64,000 nucleotides of DNA from Bog-159 sp963709155 (GTDB lineage: Bacteria > Acidobacteriota > Terriglobia > Bryobacterales > Bryobacteraceae), in NCBI GenBank assembly GCA_963709155.1, contig CAVPVD010000007.1, positions 2,790,001-2,854,000 on the forward strand, written 5' to 3'. Under the pieces are notes generated by a model, which was given only the letters and a program-made list of their open reading frames with translations, searched no databases and was not told the origin of the DNA. Shown here piece after piece: positions 31,513 to 40,739 of the stretch (within the stretch, counting starts at the first letter, position 1; each line of letters opens with the position of its first letter). Position numbers and translations under genes: made by a program.

Positions 31513-33948
31513 TTACTCCTGGCGCAGGGCGGTGACCGGGTCGATGCGCATGGCGCGGCGCGCGGGGATCCAGCAGGCGAGCGCGGCGATGGCCAGCATC
31601 AACAGCAGCACGATGGCCAGGGTGAGGGGATCGGTGGGTTCGACGCCGTAGAGAATTTGTTCGAGGAAGCGTCCGGCGGCCATCGCCGCGGCCAGCCCCA
31701 CGACGGTGCCAGAGCCGATCAACAGCAGCGCGCGCCGCGCCACGATGGCGAGCACCTGATTCCGGCTGGCGCCGATCGCCATGCGGATGCCGATCTCGCG
31801 CGTGCGGCGGGATATGGCATAGGCCATCACGCCATAGATGCCGGTGGCCGCCAGTATCAGAGCCAGCACGCCAAATGCGCCTAGCGCCGAGGCGGCCATG
31901 CGTGCGGGGAACAATGGCAGGTCCAAGCGCCCGGCCAGCGTTCCGGCGGAATACAGCGGGAGGGAGGGGTCGAGATCTCTAGCAGCATCCTGAATGAGGC
32001 GCAGGGCCTGGGTTGAATTCAGATTGGTGCGGGCCACCAGCACGCCACTGGCGACGTACCAGATCTCTCCCGGGCCCCACCAGGCAGCATTCGGGCGTTC
32101 CGCGAGCGAGACGTACTTGCCATCTTCGGCTACGCCTACGATCTGAATGGGCTCGCCATCCGTTCTGGTGCGGAACCGTTTGCCGATGGGATCCTGGCCG
32201 TGCAGCAACTGGTCGGCGAAGCGTTTGTTGACGACTGCCACACGCGGGCCATCGCGCCGGTCGCGAGCGTCGAACTCGCGGCCCATCAACAGCTTGGTTT
32301 GCATGGCGCGGAAATAATCGGTACTAGCGGAGAAGCTGTACGCATCCGGGGTCTCGGCGGCCTTCGTTATGGGTTTGCCTTCGATGTAGATGTTGTCCGA
32401 AGACATATTTAAGGAGAGCGGCAGCCAGTTGACGATGGCCGCCGCCTGGATGCCGGGTATGGCGCGCACCTTATCCAACAAGCGCCGTTCGAACTCGCGG
32501 CCGCGCGACTCGTTGTAGCCTTGGATATTGAGATCGAAGGAAGCGGTGACCGCGCCTCTGGGGTTGTAGCCGATGGGGGCGTCGAGCGCGCGTTGCAGGC
32601 TGCGCACGACCAGCACCGAACAAACCAGCAGCACAGCGGACAAAGCGACCTGGGTGGCTACCATGTAGTCGCGAAGCTGCCAGTGGCGCAGTCTCTCGGA
32701 GATGGCCTCGTTCTTGAGCGCGCCGGCCAGGTTGGTGCGGGCGGCCTGCAAAGCGGGCAGGAGTCCGAACAGCAGGGTGGTCAGGAACGAAACCAACAGC
32801 GCGAACAGAAATACGCGGACATCCGGCGCCGCGCTAATGACCAGCGGAATATCGGTGGGGGGGTGCCATCCGGCCAGCGCGTCGGTGATCCAGACCACCA
32901 GGAGTGCGCCGCCGGCTCCGCCCAGAAGGGCAATCACCAGGTTTTCGGTCAACAACTGGCGGACGAGCGAGCCGCGCCCCGCGCCCACGGCCAGGCGCAG
33001 GGCAATTTCTTTGCGGCGGTCGGCGGCGCGCGCCATCAGCATGCTGGCGAGGTTGGTGCAGGCTACCAGCAGGACGAGGCAGGAGACTCCGAAAAGCGCC
33101 GCGGCGAATCCAATCACGGGACCGCGGAGATAGTTTCCGGCCAGGCCGGCCGGGGTCAGCCCGATCTGCATGCCGTCGTCGTCCTTCGGGTACTGTTTCG
33201 CGAGGCCCGCCGCAACGCTATTCAGCCCGGCTTCGGCGCGAGCCCTCGACACACCCGGTTTCAGGCGGCCGGCGACGAAGAAGTTACCGGCATCGCGGTT
33301 TTCCAGGTATCCCCGGCCGCCTTCGAGCTGCTTCTGCATCATGGCCGGCAGGAAGATATCGGGCGCGAAGAAAAGCTCGGTTCCGAAGAAGCCTTGCGGG
33401 GCGACGCCCAGGATGGTGAAATCCATGCCATTGATTTTCACGGTGCGTCCCACCACCGTGGAATCGGCGCCGAAGCGTTTCTGAAAGCAAGGCCAGGAGA
33501 GCACGGCTACGGGATGCGCGCCGGGGCGCAGGTCGTCATCCGGATGGAGGACGCGGCCGCGCGCGGCTCCGACGCCCAGCATGTCGAAATAGTTGCCGGT
33601 CACCAGATAGCCCCACAGGCGCTGGTTGTTGCCGGCCAGGCCGAGACTGACGGGGAGGAAGCGGTAGGCGATCAATCCGGACAGGACGGTGTTGCGGTCG
33701 CGCAGGTCGCGGTAGTTGGGGAAGGATTGCGTGGGGACCGTATCACCCCCCATTTTGGCGTTGAGCGAGACGATTTCCGCGGCGTTCGCGACGGGGAGCG
33801 GACGCAGCAGCGCGGCGTTGATGACGCTGAAGATGGCGCTGTTGGCGCCAATGCCCAGAGCCAGGGTTAAGACTGCCACAGCCGAGAACATGGGATTCTG
33901 GCGGAGGCGGCGGAGAGCCAGGCGGAGATCCAGTTTGAAGCGATCCAT
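31513..33948 (-). CDS. FtsX/MacB-type permease of the acidobacterial ADOP family
   Basis: The start at 33948 (MDRFKLDLRLALRRLRQNP) is the conserved opening of these permeases; the upstream open frame is not. Helix 1 follows at FSAVAVLTLALGIGANSAIFSV. Two MacB-like periplasmic domains and two FtsX core blocks (around residues 270-400 and 690-800) give eight or more helices, ending in the family tail RMDPVTALRQE-like sequence. These large permeases are abundant in acidobacteria and are thought to export lipids, peptides or drugs with a separate ATPase. None is adjacent on this strand. Confidence 0.88.
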   Translation of the reverse strand: MDRFKLDLRLALRRLRQNPMFSAVAVLTLALGIGANSAIFSVINAALLRPLPVANAAEIVSLNAKMGGDTVPTQSFPNYRDLRDRNTVLSGLIAYRFLPVSLGLAGNNQRLWGYLVTGNYFDMLGVGAARGRVLHPDDDLRPGAHPVAVLSWPCFQKRFGADSTVVGRTVKINGMDFTILGVAPQGFFGTELFFAPDIFLPAMMQKQLEGGRGYLENRDAGNFFVAGRLKPGVSRARAEAGLNSVAAGLAKQYPKDDDGMQIGLTPAGLAGNYLRGPVIGFAAALFGVSCLVLLVACTNLASMLMARAADRRKEIALRLAVGAGRGSLVRQLLTENLVIALLGGAGGALLVVWITDALAGWHPPTDIPLVISAAPDVRVFLFALLVSFLTTLLFGLLPALQAARTNLAGALKNEAISERLRHWQLRDYMVATQVALSAVLLVCSVLVVRSLQRALDAPIGYNPRGAVTASFDLNIQGYNESRGREFERRLLDKVRAIPGIQAAAIVNWLPLSLNMSSDNIYIEGKPITKAAETPDAYSFSASTDYFRAMQTKLLMGREFDARDRRDGPRVAVVNKRFADQLLHGQDPIGKRFRTRTDGEPIQIVGVAEDGKYVSLAERPNAAWWGPGEIWYVASGVLVARTNLNSTQALRLIQDAARDLDPSLPLYSAGTLAGRLDLPLFPARMAASALGAFGVLALILAATGIYGVMAYAISRRTREIGIRMAIGASRNQVLAIVARRALLLIGSGTVVGLAAAMAAGRFLEQILYGVEPTDPLTLAIVLLLMLAIAALACWIPARRAMRIDPVTALRQE

Positions 33949-33995
33949 GGGGTCGGGCTTAGCACGTTGGGTACCTCTGTGGCCGCTGGCGCTCA

Positions 33996-34041
33996 AGCGG
34001 GACTTAAAAGTCCCGCCGGCACGCTGAAGCGTGCGCCACGG
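33996..34041. repeat. Mosaic palindromic repeat, copy D
   Basis: GCGGGACTT/AAGTCCCGC followed by GCACGCT-GAA-GCGTGC and CCACGG. Nearly identical over about 45 bases to copy A and to the last block of copy G. It lies between divergent genes. Confidence 0.8.
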
Positions 34042-34097
34042 GGTGCGGACCGTTCGGAATCGGGACGGGGGCGTTCGGGTGCGAACGCCGCGGGACC

Positions 34098-34106
34098 TGC
34101 GATAAT
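34098..34106 (+). promoter_or_regulatory. Extended -10 promoter of the ABC ATPase gene
   Basis: TGC-GATAAT (34098-34106) fits an extended -10 element and ends nine bases before the ATG, predicting a leader of only a few bases. No clear -35 box is visible. Confidence 0.45.
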
Positions 34107-34115
34107 CGGCACAAT

Positions 34116-34856
34116 ATGCTTCATTGCCGGGACGTCAGCAAGCGATTTGGAGACTTTGCCGCGCTGGATCGTATCTCGTTCGATCAGCCGGGCGGCATCC
34201 TGGCTTTGCTGGGTCCGAACGGCGCGGGAAAATCCACGCTGCTGAAGATCCTGACGGGACTGCTGGCGCCCGATTCAGGGGAAGTGCGGATCGCGGGATG
34301 CGACGTGGCCAAAGAGCCGCTGCGCGTGAAGCGGTCGATCGGAGTGCTGCCGGAGGACCTGGGGGTATTCGATGCGCTCACTGTGGAGGAGCATTTGGAT
34401 CTGTGCGGGCCGGTGTATGGCCTAAGCCGCGCGGAAACGCGGGCGCGAGCGGACGTGCTGCTGCGCGTTCTGGGCCTGGAAAAAGGGCGCCACACGTATC
34501 TCGACCAATGCTCGCACGGCATGCGCAAGAAGACGGCGCTGGCCATGGCGCTGTTGCATAATCCGCAGGTGTTGATGCTGGACGAACCGTTCGAGGGCAT
34601 CGATCCGGTTTCGTCGGTGACCATTCGCGACCTGCTGATCACGGTTTCGGGGCGCGGCATAACGGTCTTCCTGACGTCGCACGCGCTGGCGATGATTCCG
34701 CAACTGGCGACCGATGTGATGATGATTCGCGGCGGACGCGTGGTGTTCCGTGCGGCGGCAGCGGAACTGGGCCGTCCGCTCGAAGAGCTGTATTTCGACC
34801 TGGTGGAGACGCCCCAACAGGAGGACCTGCCGTGGCTGCGCTCGGCGCAATCCTAA
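34116..34856 (+). CDS. ABC transporter ATP-binding protein
   Basis: A single nucleotide-binding domain: Walker A GPNGAGKST, Q-loop near LPEDLG, signature CSHGMRKKTALAMALL (a divergent LSGGQ), Walker B VLMLDEPFEG and switch His in TSHALA. 246 residues, the size of an exporter ATPase. It is followed, with overlaps, by two paralogous membrane proteins, so the three probably form one transporter with a heterodimeric membrane part. Substrate unknown. Confidence 0.9.
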   Translation: MLHCRDVSKRFGDFAALDRISFDQPGGILALLGPNGAGKSTLLKILTGLLAPDSGEVRIAGCDVAKEPLRVKRSIGVLPEDLGVFDALTVEEHLDLCGPVYGLSRAETRARADVLLRVLGLEKGRHTYLDQCSHGMRKKTALAMALLHNPQVLMLDEPFEGIDPVSSVTIRDLLITVSGRGITVFLTSHALAMIPQLATDVMMIRGGRVVFRAAAAELGRPLEELYFDLVETPQQEDLPWLRSAQS

Positions 34857-35824
34857 GCGGGTTGCGGCGCGCGGTGGGGCGCGACCTGGCGGCTTCGGTG
34901 AAGGCCAACAACCTCCTGTTTCTGGGCTTGCTGGGCGGGGCGGCGGAGGCGCTCTTCGTGCTGCTGGGCTTTCTGCTTTTGTTTCCCCTCTCGTCGGATC
35001 CGCTGGCCAAAATTCCGCGCGCCCGCCTGGCATTGTGGCCGCTTTCGGGGTGGCAGCGGTTGGGATTGCGGATCGCCAGCCTGGCGCTCAGCCCGGTGGC
35101 GTGGATCGGCGCATTGATTCTGCTGAAGACGAAGCGGCCAGGATTGGCGCTGGGGTTCTGCGGGCTGGCGGCGGCCATGCAGTGCGCGCTGGCGGTGGGG
35201 CGGTACATGGCGAAGCGCGATCCGCATTGGAATTTTCTGGGCGACATCCCGCAGGTGCCGGGGCGGCTGGGCGGGTTGATACGCAAGAACGTCCGTGAGA
35301 TGCTCAGTCTGCTGGACCCTTACGCAGCCGCGCTCCTGAGCCTGGGAGGCGGCTTGTACCGGTGGTTCGGCCGGCACCCGGATCCGGCGGCGTCTACGAT
35401 CATGGGCCTGCTGGTAGCCCTGGCGCTGAGCACCTGCGCGCAGTCGCTGTTCGGATTGGATGGCGATTCCGGGCTGGCGCGCTACCACCTGTTGCCGCTG
35501 CGCGGCTGGGAGATCCTGCTGGCGAAGGACGCGGCGTTTCTGGCGATCCTCTGCGTCTTGCTGCTGCCTCTCGATCCGGGGCCCGGGCTGACGTTCGGCC
35601 TGGTGGCGCTGGCCTTCGGCCACCAGGCTTCCGTGCGGCTGGATCTGCCGCAGCAGCCGTGGCGATTCGCGAGCGGAAGCTTGCCGTTCGGCGCGGTGCA
35701 GACGGCGGCGGGCGTGGCGATGGGATTCGTCGAACATCAGCAGGGGCTGTGGGTCTTAGGGGTGGCGGCGATGGCTTGCGCCGCGTCGGTCTGGTATTAC
35801 GGCGAGCAGTGGGAGCGGGCCTGA
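34832..35824 (+). CDS. Membrane subunit of the ABC transporter, paralog 1
   Basis: A GTG at 34832, behind CAGGAGGA, overlaps the ATPase by 25 bases. 330 residues with several hydrophobic segments (for example FVLLGFLLLFPLSSDPLAK). It has no recognised name but shares long blocks with the next gene: LLFPLSSDPL, RLALWPL, RLGGLIRKNVREML, RYHLLPLRGWEILLAKDAAF. Conservation with its neighbour and the ATPase upstream support a permease subunit. Confidence 0.7.
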   Translation: MAALGAILSGLRRAVGRDLAASVKANNLLFLGLLGGAAEALFVLLGFLLLFPLSSDPLAKIPRARLALWPLSGWQRLGLRIASLALSPVAWIGALILLKTKRPGLALGFCGLAAAMQCALAVGRYMAKRDPHWNFLGDIPQVPGRLGGLIRKNVREMLSLLDPYAAALLSLGGGLYRWFGRHPDPAASTIMGLLVALALSTCAQSLFGLDGDSGLARYHLLPLRGWEILLAKDAAFLAILCVLLLPLDPGPGLTFGLVALAFGHQASVRLDLPQQPWRFASGSLPFGAVQTAAGVAMGFVEHQQGLWVLGVAAMACAASVWYYGEQWERA

Positions 35825-36879
35825 TGCGGGCGGTGGCCGCGATCCTGAAAGCGCTGCGGCGGGCGGTGGGGCGCGACTTGGGGACGATTCAATCCATCAA
35901 AGTGAACAACCTTTTTCTGTTTGTGGCGCTGCTGGCGTATGGGGCGCTGAACGCGGGACAGCCACCGAAAAGCGCCTATCCGTTCTTTCTGCTGCTGGGC
36001 TTTCTGCTGCTATTTCCCCTTTCTTCCGATCCCCTGGGGAAGATTCCGGCGGCGCGGCTGGCGTTGTGGCCGCTGACGACCGCGCAGCGATTGGGACTGC
36101 GGTTTGCGAGCCTGGCGCTCAGTCCGGCGGCGTGGATCGGCATGCTGATCCTGGCACGGACCGCGCGACCGTTGGCCGCGCTGGGATTCTGCGGGCTGGC
36201 TGTGGCGATGCAAGCGGCGGCGGCCCTGGGGCGGCATGCGGCGCGGCGCGATCCGCATTGGGACCTGCCGCGGCACATCTCCCAGTTTCCCGGACGACTG
36301 GGCGGGTTGGTGCGCAAGAATGTGCGTGAAATCCTGAGCTTGCTGGATCCTTATGCCGCGCTGCTGTTGAGTGTCGGCGGAGGGTTGTACCGCGTTTTCG
36401 GCAGGCAGCCCGATGCGGAGGCCTTCGCGATTATCGGCCTGCTGGTGGCGTTGACCATGAGCACCTACGCGCAGTCGCTATTCGGACTGGAGATCGGTTC
36501 CGGCATGGGCTCCGGTATGACGCGGTATCGCCTGCTGCCGCTGCGAGGGTGGGAGATTCTGCTGGCCAAAGACGCCGCGTTCCTATTGGTGCTGGGCGCT
36601 TTGCTGCTGCCGCTGACCGAGGGGCCAGGCATCACCTTCGGACTGGCGGCCCTGGGGCTTGGCCATCATTCTTCGGTGCTATTGGAGTTGCCGCAACAGC
36701 GCTGGCGTTTTACGGGTGGACGCCTGTTGCCGGTGGGCGCGCTACAGGCCGTGGGAGGGATGGCTCTGGGATTTCAGGAATACGAGCACGGATGGCCGGT
36801 GTTGGCGCTGACCGCGATTGGATATTTCGCCTCGCTCGGATATTACGGACGGCGTTGGGAGGGGCTGGCGGGCGGCTGA
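35824..36879 (+). CDS. Membrane subunit of the ABC transporter, paralog 2
   Basis: The ATG begins on the last base of the previous stop. 351 residues. It repeats the blocks of paralog 1 throughout (LLLGFLLLFPLSSDPLGKIP, RLGGLVRKNVREILSLLDPY, MSTYAQSLFGLE, RYRLLPLRGWEILLAKDAAF) and adds a slightly longer N-terminal helix region. The pair arose by tandem duplication and may form a heterodimeric transmembrane domain. An open frame extends further upstream, but that part overlaps paralog 1 in another frame and is not real. Confidence 0.7.
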   Translation: MRAVAAILKALRRAVGRDLGTIQSIKVNNLFLFVALLAYGALNAGQPPKSAYPFFLLLGFLLLFPLSSDPLGKIPAARLALWPLTTAQRLGLRFASLALSPAAWIGMLILARTARPLAALGFCGLAVAMQAAAALGRHAARRDPHWDLPRHISQFPGRLGGLVRKNVREILSLLDPYAALLLSVGGGLYRVFGRQPDAEAFAIIGLLVALTMSTYAQSLFGLEIGSGMGSGMTRYRLLPLRGWEILLAKDAAFLLVLGALLLPLTEGPGITFGLAALGLGHHSSVLLELPQQRWRFTGGRLLPVGALQAVGGMALGFQEYEHGWPVLALTAIGYFASLGYYGRRWEGLAGG

Positions 36880-36994
36880 CGCCAAGAATTTTGCGCGGCG
36901 GCGGATATTTGGCGTCGTTCGGATGGCGCGCGCCAGTCTATTCAATGGCTTGCACGGTGCGGAAGGCGGCGATTGAAATGCGGGTCTGGCGGGC

Positions 36995-37552
36995 ATGTCT
37001 CCTATCAGTTCCATCAGCAACCTTTCGAGCAGCTTTCTGCAGTCGATTCTGAACTCGGACCTTCAGAATAAAAGCGCAACGGGAAGCAGCACCAGCAGCA
37101 CGGGCACGTCCGCGGCGACGTCGCAGACGGAGAACGGCCAGCTTTCGCCGTTTGCCCAAATGATGAGCACGCTGCAGCAGCTTCAGCAGTCAAATCCGGC
37201 GGAGTACAAACAGGTGATGCAGCAAATCTCGACGAACCTGCAAAGCGCCGCCCAGACCGCTTCGGCGGCCGGCAATTCGTCGCAAGCGACGGAACTGGGA
37301 CAGCTTGCCACGGACTTCGGGAACGCCTCGCAGAGCGGACAACTTCCGAACATGCAGGATCTGGCGCAGGCGGCCGGCGGGGCGCACCACCATCATCATT
37401 CCCACGCCGCATCGGGCGATGCGGATAACACGCTGAATCAACAGTTGTCGGCTTTTGCGGCCAACAGTACGCAAAGCAGCGCAACTGATCCGATGGCGAT
37501 CATCATGAACACGCTATCGAGCGCGGGGATCGGCACGTCGTCGAATGGGTGA
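36995..37552 (+). CDS. Ser/Gln/Ala-rich hypothetical protein with a penta-histidine
   Basis: 185 residues of low-complexity character: a Ser-rich start (SPISSISNLSSSFLQSIL), a Ser/Thr linker, a helical middle (FAQMMSTLQQLQQSNPAEY) repeated loosely downstream, and HHHHHSH near residue 133. There is no membrane segment or signal peptide. I do not recognise the family. Codon use is similar to the neighbours, and the preserved helical repeat supports a real gene. It lies between the ABC genes and hslV on the same strand. Confidence 0.6.
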   Translation: MSPISSISNLSSSFLQSILNSDLQNKSATGSSTSSTGTSAATSQTENGQLSPFAQMMSTLQQLQQSNPAEYKQVMQQISTNLQSAAQTASAAGNSSQATELGQLATDFGNASQSGQLPNMQDLAQAAGGAHHHHHSHAASGDADNTLNQQLSAFAANSTQSSATDPMAIIMNTLSSAGIGTSSNG

Positions 37553-37594
37553 TCACTATAGCGGCCCGCGCCCTGCGATAGACTAGTTGTTTCA

Positions 37595-38134
37595 ATGAAG
37601 CAACGCATACGCTCGACGACGGTGCTCTGCATCCGCCGCGACAACAAAGTGGTGATGGCAGGCGACGGGCAAGTCACGCTGGGCCACGAAGTCCTGAAAT
37701 CTTCAGCCAAGAAGCTGCGCCGGATTTACAACGACAAGATCCTGGCGGGCTTCGCCGGCTCGACGGCGGACGCTTTTGCGTTATTCGCCCGTTTCGAGTC
37801 GAAGCTGGAGCAGTTCAACGGCAACCTGTCGCGCGCGGCGGTGGAGCTGGCCAAGGAATGGCGCACGGACCGGATGCTGCGGCACCTGGAGGCGCTGTTG
37901 TTGGTGGCGGACGATAAGAATACCTATATTGTCAGCGGCAACGGGGACGTGATCGAGCCGGACGAAGGGGCCGCGGCGATCGGTTCGGGCGGACCTTTCG
38001 CGCTGTCGGCCGCCACCGCGCTGCTGCGGAACACCAAACTTTCCGCGCGGCAGATCGCCGAGCAAGCCATGCAGATCGCCGCGCGGATTTGCATTTACAC
38101 GAACGAGAACATCACCTACGAGGAGCTCGCCTGA
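37595..38134 (+). CDS. hslV: HslV, protease subunit of the HslUV complex
   Basis: Threonine protease that forms a double hexameric ring and degrades proteins unfolded by HslU. A seven-residue propeptide (MKQRIRS) precedes the catalytic TT, longer than the single Met in E. coli but known in other phyla. VVMAGDGQVTLGH, YNDKILAGFAG and IGSGGPFALSAA are family blocks. 179 residues. One base separates its stop from hslU. Confidence 0.97.
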   Translation: MKQRIRSTTVLCIRRDNKVVMAGDGQVTLGHEVLKSSAKKLRRIYNDKILAGFAGSTADAFALFARFESKLEQFNGNLSRAAVELAKEWRTDRMLRHLEALLLVADDKNTYIVSGNGDVIEPDEGAAAIGSGGPFALSAATALLRNTKLSARQIAEQAMQIAARICIYTNENITYEELA

Positions 38135-38135
38135 C

Positions 38136-39494
38136 ATGGTCATATATTTACCGGCCCAGTCCGTGGACGAGGAGCCGATCCTCGACGAACTCACCCCGCG
38201 GGAGATCGTGCGCGAGCTGGATAAGCATGTAGTGGGGCAGGCCGAAGCCAAGCGCGCGGTGGCGATCGCGCTGCGCAACCGTATCCGCCGCCAGAAACTG
38301 CCGCCCGAGATGGCCGACGAGGTGATGCCCAAGAATATCCTCATGATCGGTCCTACGGGCGTGGGAAAGACGGAGATCGCGCGGCGCCTGGCGCGGCTGG
38401 CCAATTCACCGTTTCTAAAGGTGGAGGCTAGCAAGTTCACCGAGGTCGGGTATGTGGGGCGGGACGTAGAGTCGATGATCCGCGACCTGGTGGATATCGC
38501 CATCGACATGGTGCGGGAGGAGCGCCTGGAAGAAGTCGCCGACCGCGCCGAAGCCAACGCCGAAGAGCGCCTGCTGGACCTGTTGATGCCGCCGCAAACG
38601 GAATCGACCGAAAGCATTGACCGGACGCGCGAGAAGCTGCGGGAACGGCTGCGCGAGGGCAAGCTGGACGAGCGCATCGTGGAACTGGAAGTGAAGGACC
38701 GGGGCCCGAACATCGAGTTCGCCACCAACGCGGGCATCGAGGAAATGAGCATCAACATCAAGGACATGCTCCCCAATTTCTTCGGCGGCAAGACGCGCCG
38801 GCGCAAGATGCGGGTGGCCGAAGCCGCCGATTACCTGGGGCAGGAAGAGGAGCAAAAGCTCATCGACATGGACCAGGTGACGCGCATCGCGCTGGAGCGG
38901 GTGGAAACCAGCGGGATCATTTTTCTGGACGAGATCGACAAGATCGCGGGGCGGGAAAGCGGGCACGGGCCGGATGTGAGCCGGGAGGGCGTGCAGCGCG
39001 ATATCCTGCCGATCGTGGAAGGCACCACGGTGAATACGCGCTACGGTTTCGTGCGCACCGACCACATTTTGTTTATGGCGGCGGGCGCGTTCCACGTCTC
39101 CAAGCCGTCGGATATGATTCCGGAGCTACAGGGGCGGTTCCCGATCCGGGTGGAGTTGAAATCGCTCTCGGTGGAGGATTTCATCCGGATTCTGAAAGAG
39201 CCCAAGAACGCGCTGGCCAAGCAGTACACGGCGTTGATGGAGACCGAAGGGATTAAACTGAACTTCACGGACGATGCGCTCGAAGAGGTCGCAAAATTCG
39301 CGGCGCAGGTGAATCAAAGCTCGGAGAACATCGGGGCGCGGCGGCTGCACACCATCATGGAGAAGCTGCTCGAAGAAGTTTCCTTCGAAGGTCCGGATTT
39401 GAAGAAGAAGAACGTGAAGATCGACGCGGTCTACGTGCGCAAGCAACTGGCCGGGATCGTTAAGGATCAGGACCTGAGCCGTTATATTCTGTAG
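38136..39494 (+). CDS. hslU: HslU, ATPase subunit of the HslUV protease
   Basis: AAA+ unfoldase with Walker A GPTGVGKTE, pore motif TEVGYVGRDVE, an inserted I-domain (residues ~110-240), Walker B IIFLDEIDK, sensor motifs near ELQGRFPIRVE and the terminal RYIL that docks into HslV. 452 residues, standard. Its stop overlaps, convergently, the 3' end of the HutI-like gene by 13 bases. Confidence 0.97.
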   Translation: MVIYLPAQSVDEEPILDELTPREIVRELDKHVVGQAEAKRAVAIALRNRIRRQKLPPEMADEVMPKNILMIGPTGVGKTEIARRLARLANSPFLKVEASKFTEVGYVGRDVESMIRDLVDIAIDMVREERLEEVADRAEANAEERLLDLLMPPQTESTESIDRTREKLRERLREGKLDERIVELEVKDRGPNIEFATNAGIEEMSINIKDMLPNFFGGKTRRRKMRVAEAADYLGQEEEQKLIDMDQVTRIALERVETSGIIFLDEIDKIAGRESGHGPDVSREGVQRDILPIVEGTTVNTRYGFVRTDHILFMAAGAFHVSKPSDMIPELQGRFPIRVELKSLSVEDFIRILKEPKNALAKQYTALMETEGIKLNFTDDALEEVAKFAAQVNQSSENIGARRLHTIMEKLLEEVSFEGPDLKKKNVKIDAVYVRKQLAGIVKDQDLSRYIL

Positions 39495-40711
39495 TGCGCG
39501 CCCTGGCCTTCGTCGTAAATGGTCACACCGTCCTTCAAGATTCGATGGACGCGATTGACGCCGAGGTAGTAGGGTATCTCGCGGTAATCCGACGCGTTCC
39601 ATACGATCACATCGGCGGCTTTGCCCACTTCGAAGGATCCGGCAACACGGGCGAATCCGATGGCACAGGCCGCATTGAAAGTCGCCGCGCAGATCGCTTC
39701 CGCCGGAGTCATGCACAGGTTCGCGCAGGCCAGCGCGATGATGGACGGCATGCTGTAAGTGGAGCTGAAGCCAGGGTGGAAGCCGCTGCCGAGGGCGACG
39801 GCGGCGCCGGCTTCAATGAGGGGGCGGGCGGAAGCGCAACGCCGACCGGCAGGCAGCAGCACGGCCATGGTGTTCGACGCGGCGAGCATCTGGGTTTCCT
39901 CCGCACTGACGCCGCACAGATGCTCGACGCTGACCGCTCCCATTTCGACGGCTAGCCGCAGAGAGCCTTCCAGGGGAGATTCGCCGGCTTGGATTTTGAG
40001 TTGAAAACCCAGCGCGCGAATGGTTTCCAGATATCGGCGGATCTGTTCAACGGTGAAGATGGCGCCGCCGCAATCGAGGCCGGCGAAACGGACGCGGGCT
40101 CTCTGGTGGATGGTGGGCAGCAGCCCGGCGCTCAGCCCTGCCAGATAGCCCGCGGGATCGGCCGCATACGCATCCGGAACGCCGGGGGGCGCCATGAACG
40201 TGGAGACGATGTCCAGCGGGGAGCGATCGAGTTTGGCGTGTACGCGCAGGATCTTCAGCTCATCACGCGGGTCGAGGCCATGGCCGGACACGGCTCCCAC
40301 GGTGGTGGTCCCATGCTGGGCCATGCCATTGAGGAAGGGGCGGGCGCGGAATGCCAGTCGTTTCGCGGAAGCGCTGCGCAATGTGTTTGCGGCAGAGGGC
40401 TGCGCGGTCCGGCAGGCGCCGATCTTGATATCGCCCAACGAAGGAGCGGGCCAAACCAGGTGCGCGTGGCAGTCAACAAAACCGGGCATTACTACCCGCC
40501 CGGTAGCATCGATCTCCTGCGAGCCGCGGGCTTGCGCGAGGTTCTCGATACGCCGGGTGAGGCCCACTTCGAGGATGCGCCCGTCCCGGATCAGGAGGGA
40601 GCCCTCGCGAATGATTTTGAGGTCCTGAAGAGCGGCGCCGCGTCTGGGCTCCGCGGAGCCTTGCAAGGTGAGCAGTTGCCGCGCCCCCCTGACGAGATAA
40701 GTTCCAGACAA
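39482..40711 (-). CDS. Imidazolonepropionase (HutI)-like amidohydrolase lacking key active-site residues
   Basis: 409 residues aligning end to end with HutI, which opens imidazolone-5-propionate in histidine breakdown. The first metal pair is kept as DCHAHL, and EHLCG keeps a later His. The third metal His of KIHADE is Gln here (KIQAGESP), and the metal Asp of ATDFNPGS is Gly (LGSGFHPGF). The substrate loop GAHAIP is replaced by APPGVP. By family knowledge such a protein should not bind zinc or iron normally. It may be a paralog with a new role. No other hut gene is present. Start appears to be TTG at 40711. Confidence 0.8.
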   Translation of the reverse strand: MSGTYLVRGARQLLTLQGSAEPRRGAALQDLKIIREGSLLIRDGRILEVGLTRRIENLAQARGSQEIDATGRVVMPGFVDCHAHLVWPAPSLGDIKIGACRTAQPSAANTLRSASAKRLAFRARPFLNGMAQHGTTTVGAVSGHGLDPRDELKILRVHAKLDRSPLDIVSTFMAPPGVPDAYAADPAGYLAGLSAGLLPTIHQRARVRFAGLDCGGAIFTVEQIRRYLETIRALGFQLKIQAGESPLEGSLRLAVEMGAVSVEHLCGVSAEETQMLAASNTMAVLLPAGRRCASARPLIEAGAAVALGSGFHPGFSSTYSMPSIIALACANLCMTPAEAICAATFNAACAIGFARVAGSFEVGKAADVIVWNASDYREIPYYLGVNRVHRILKDGVTIYDEGQGAHYRI

Positions 40712-40733
40712 GCGGGAGACCTTGCTTTAATAT
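40705..40733 (+). promoter_or_regulatory. Promoter of the pseudouridine synthase gene
   Basis: CAGACA (40705-40710), 17 bases, TAATAT (40728-40733), six bases before the ATG at 40740. It shares the short-leader layout of the phosphatase and antitoxin promoters. Confidence 0.5.
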
Positions 40734-40739
40734 AGCAAG

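Noticed and set aside
34853..35737. 294-codon frame antisense to the ABC membrane subunit
   Set aside because: Gln/Arg-rich shadow of the real gene; no start signal and no family match.
36995..37552. Vector-derived His tag
   Set aside because: The penta-His is embedded in a native-looking low-complexity protein with flanking His, Ser and Ala codons, without vector sequence around it.
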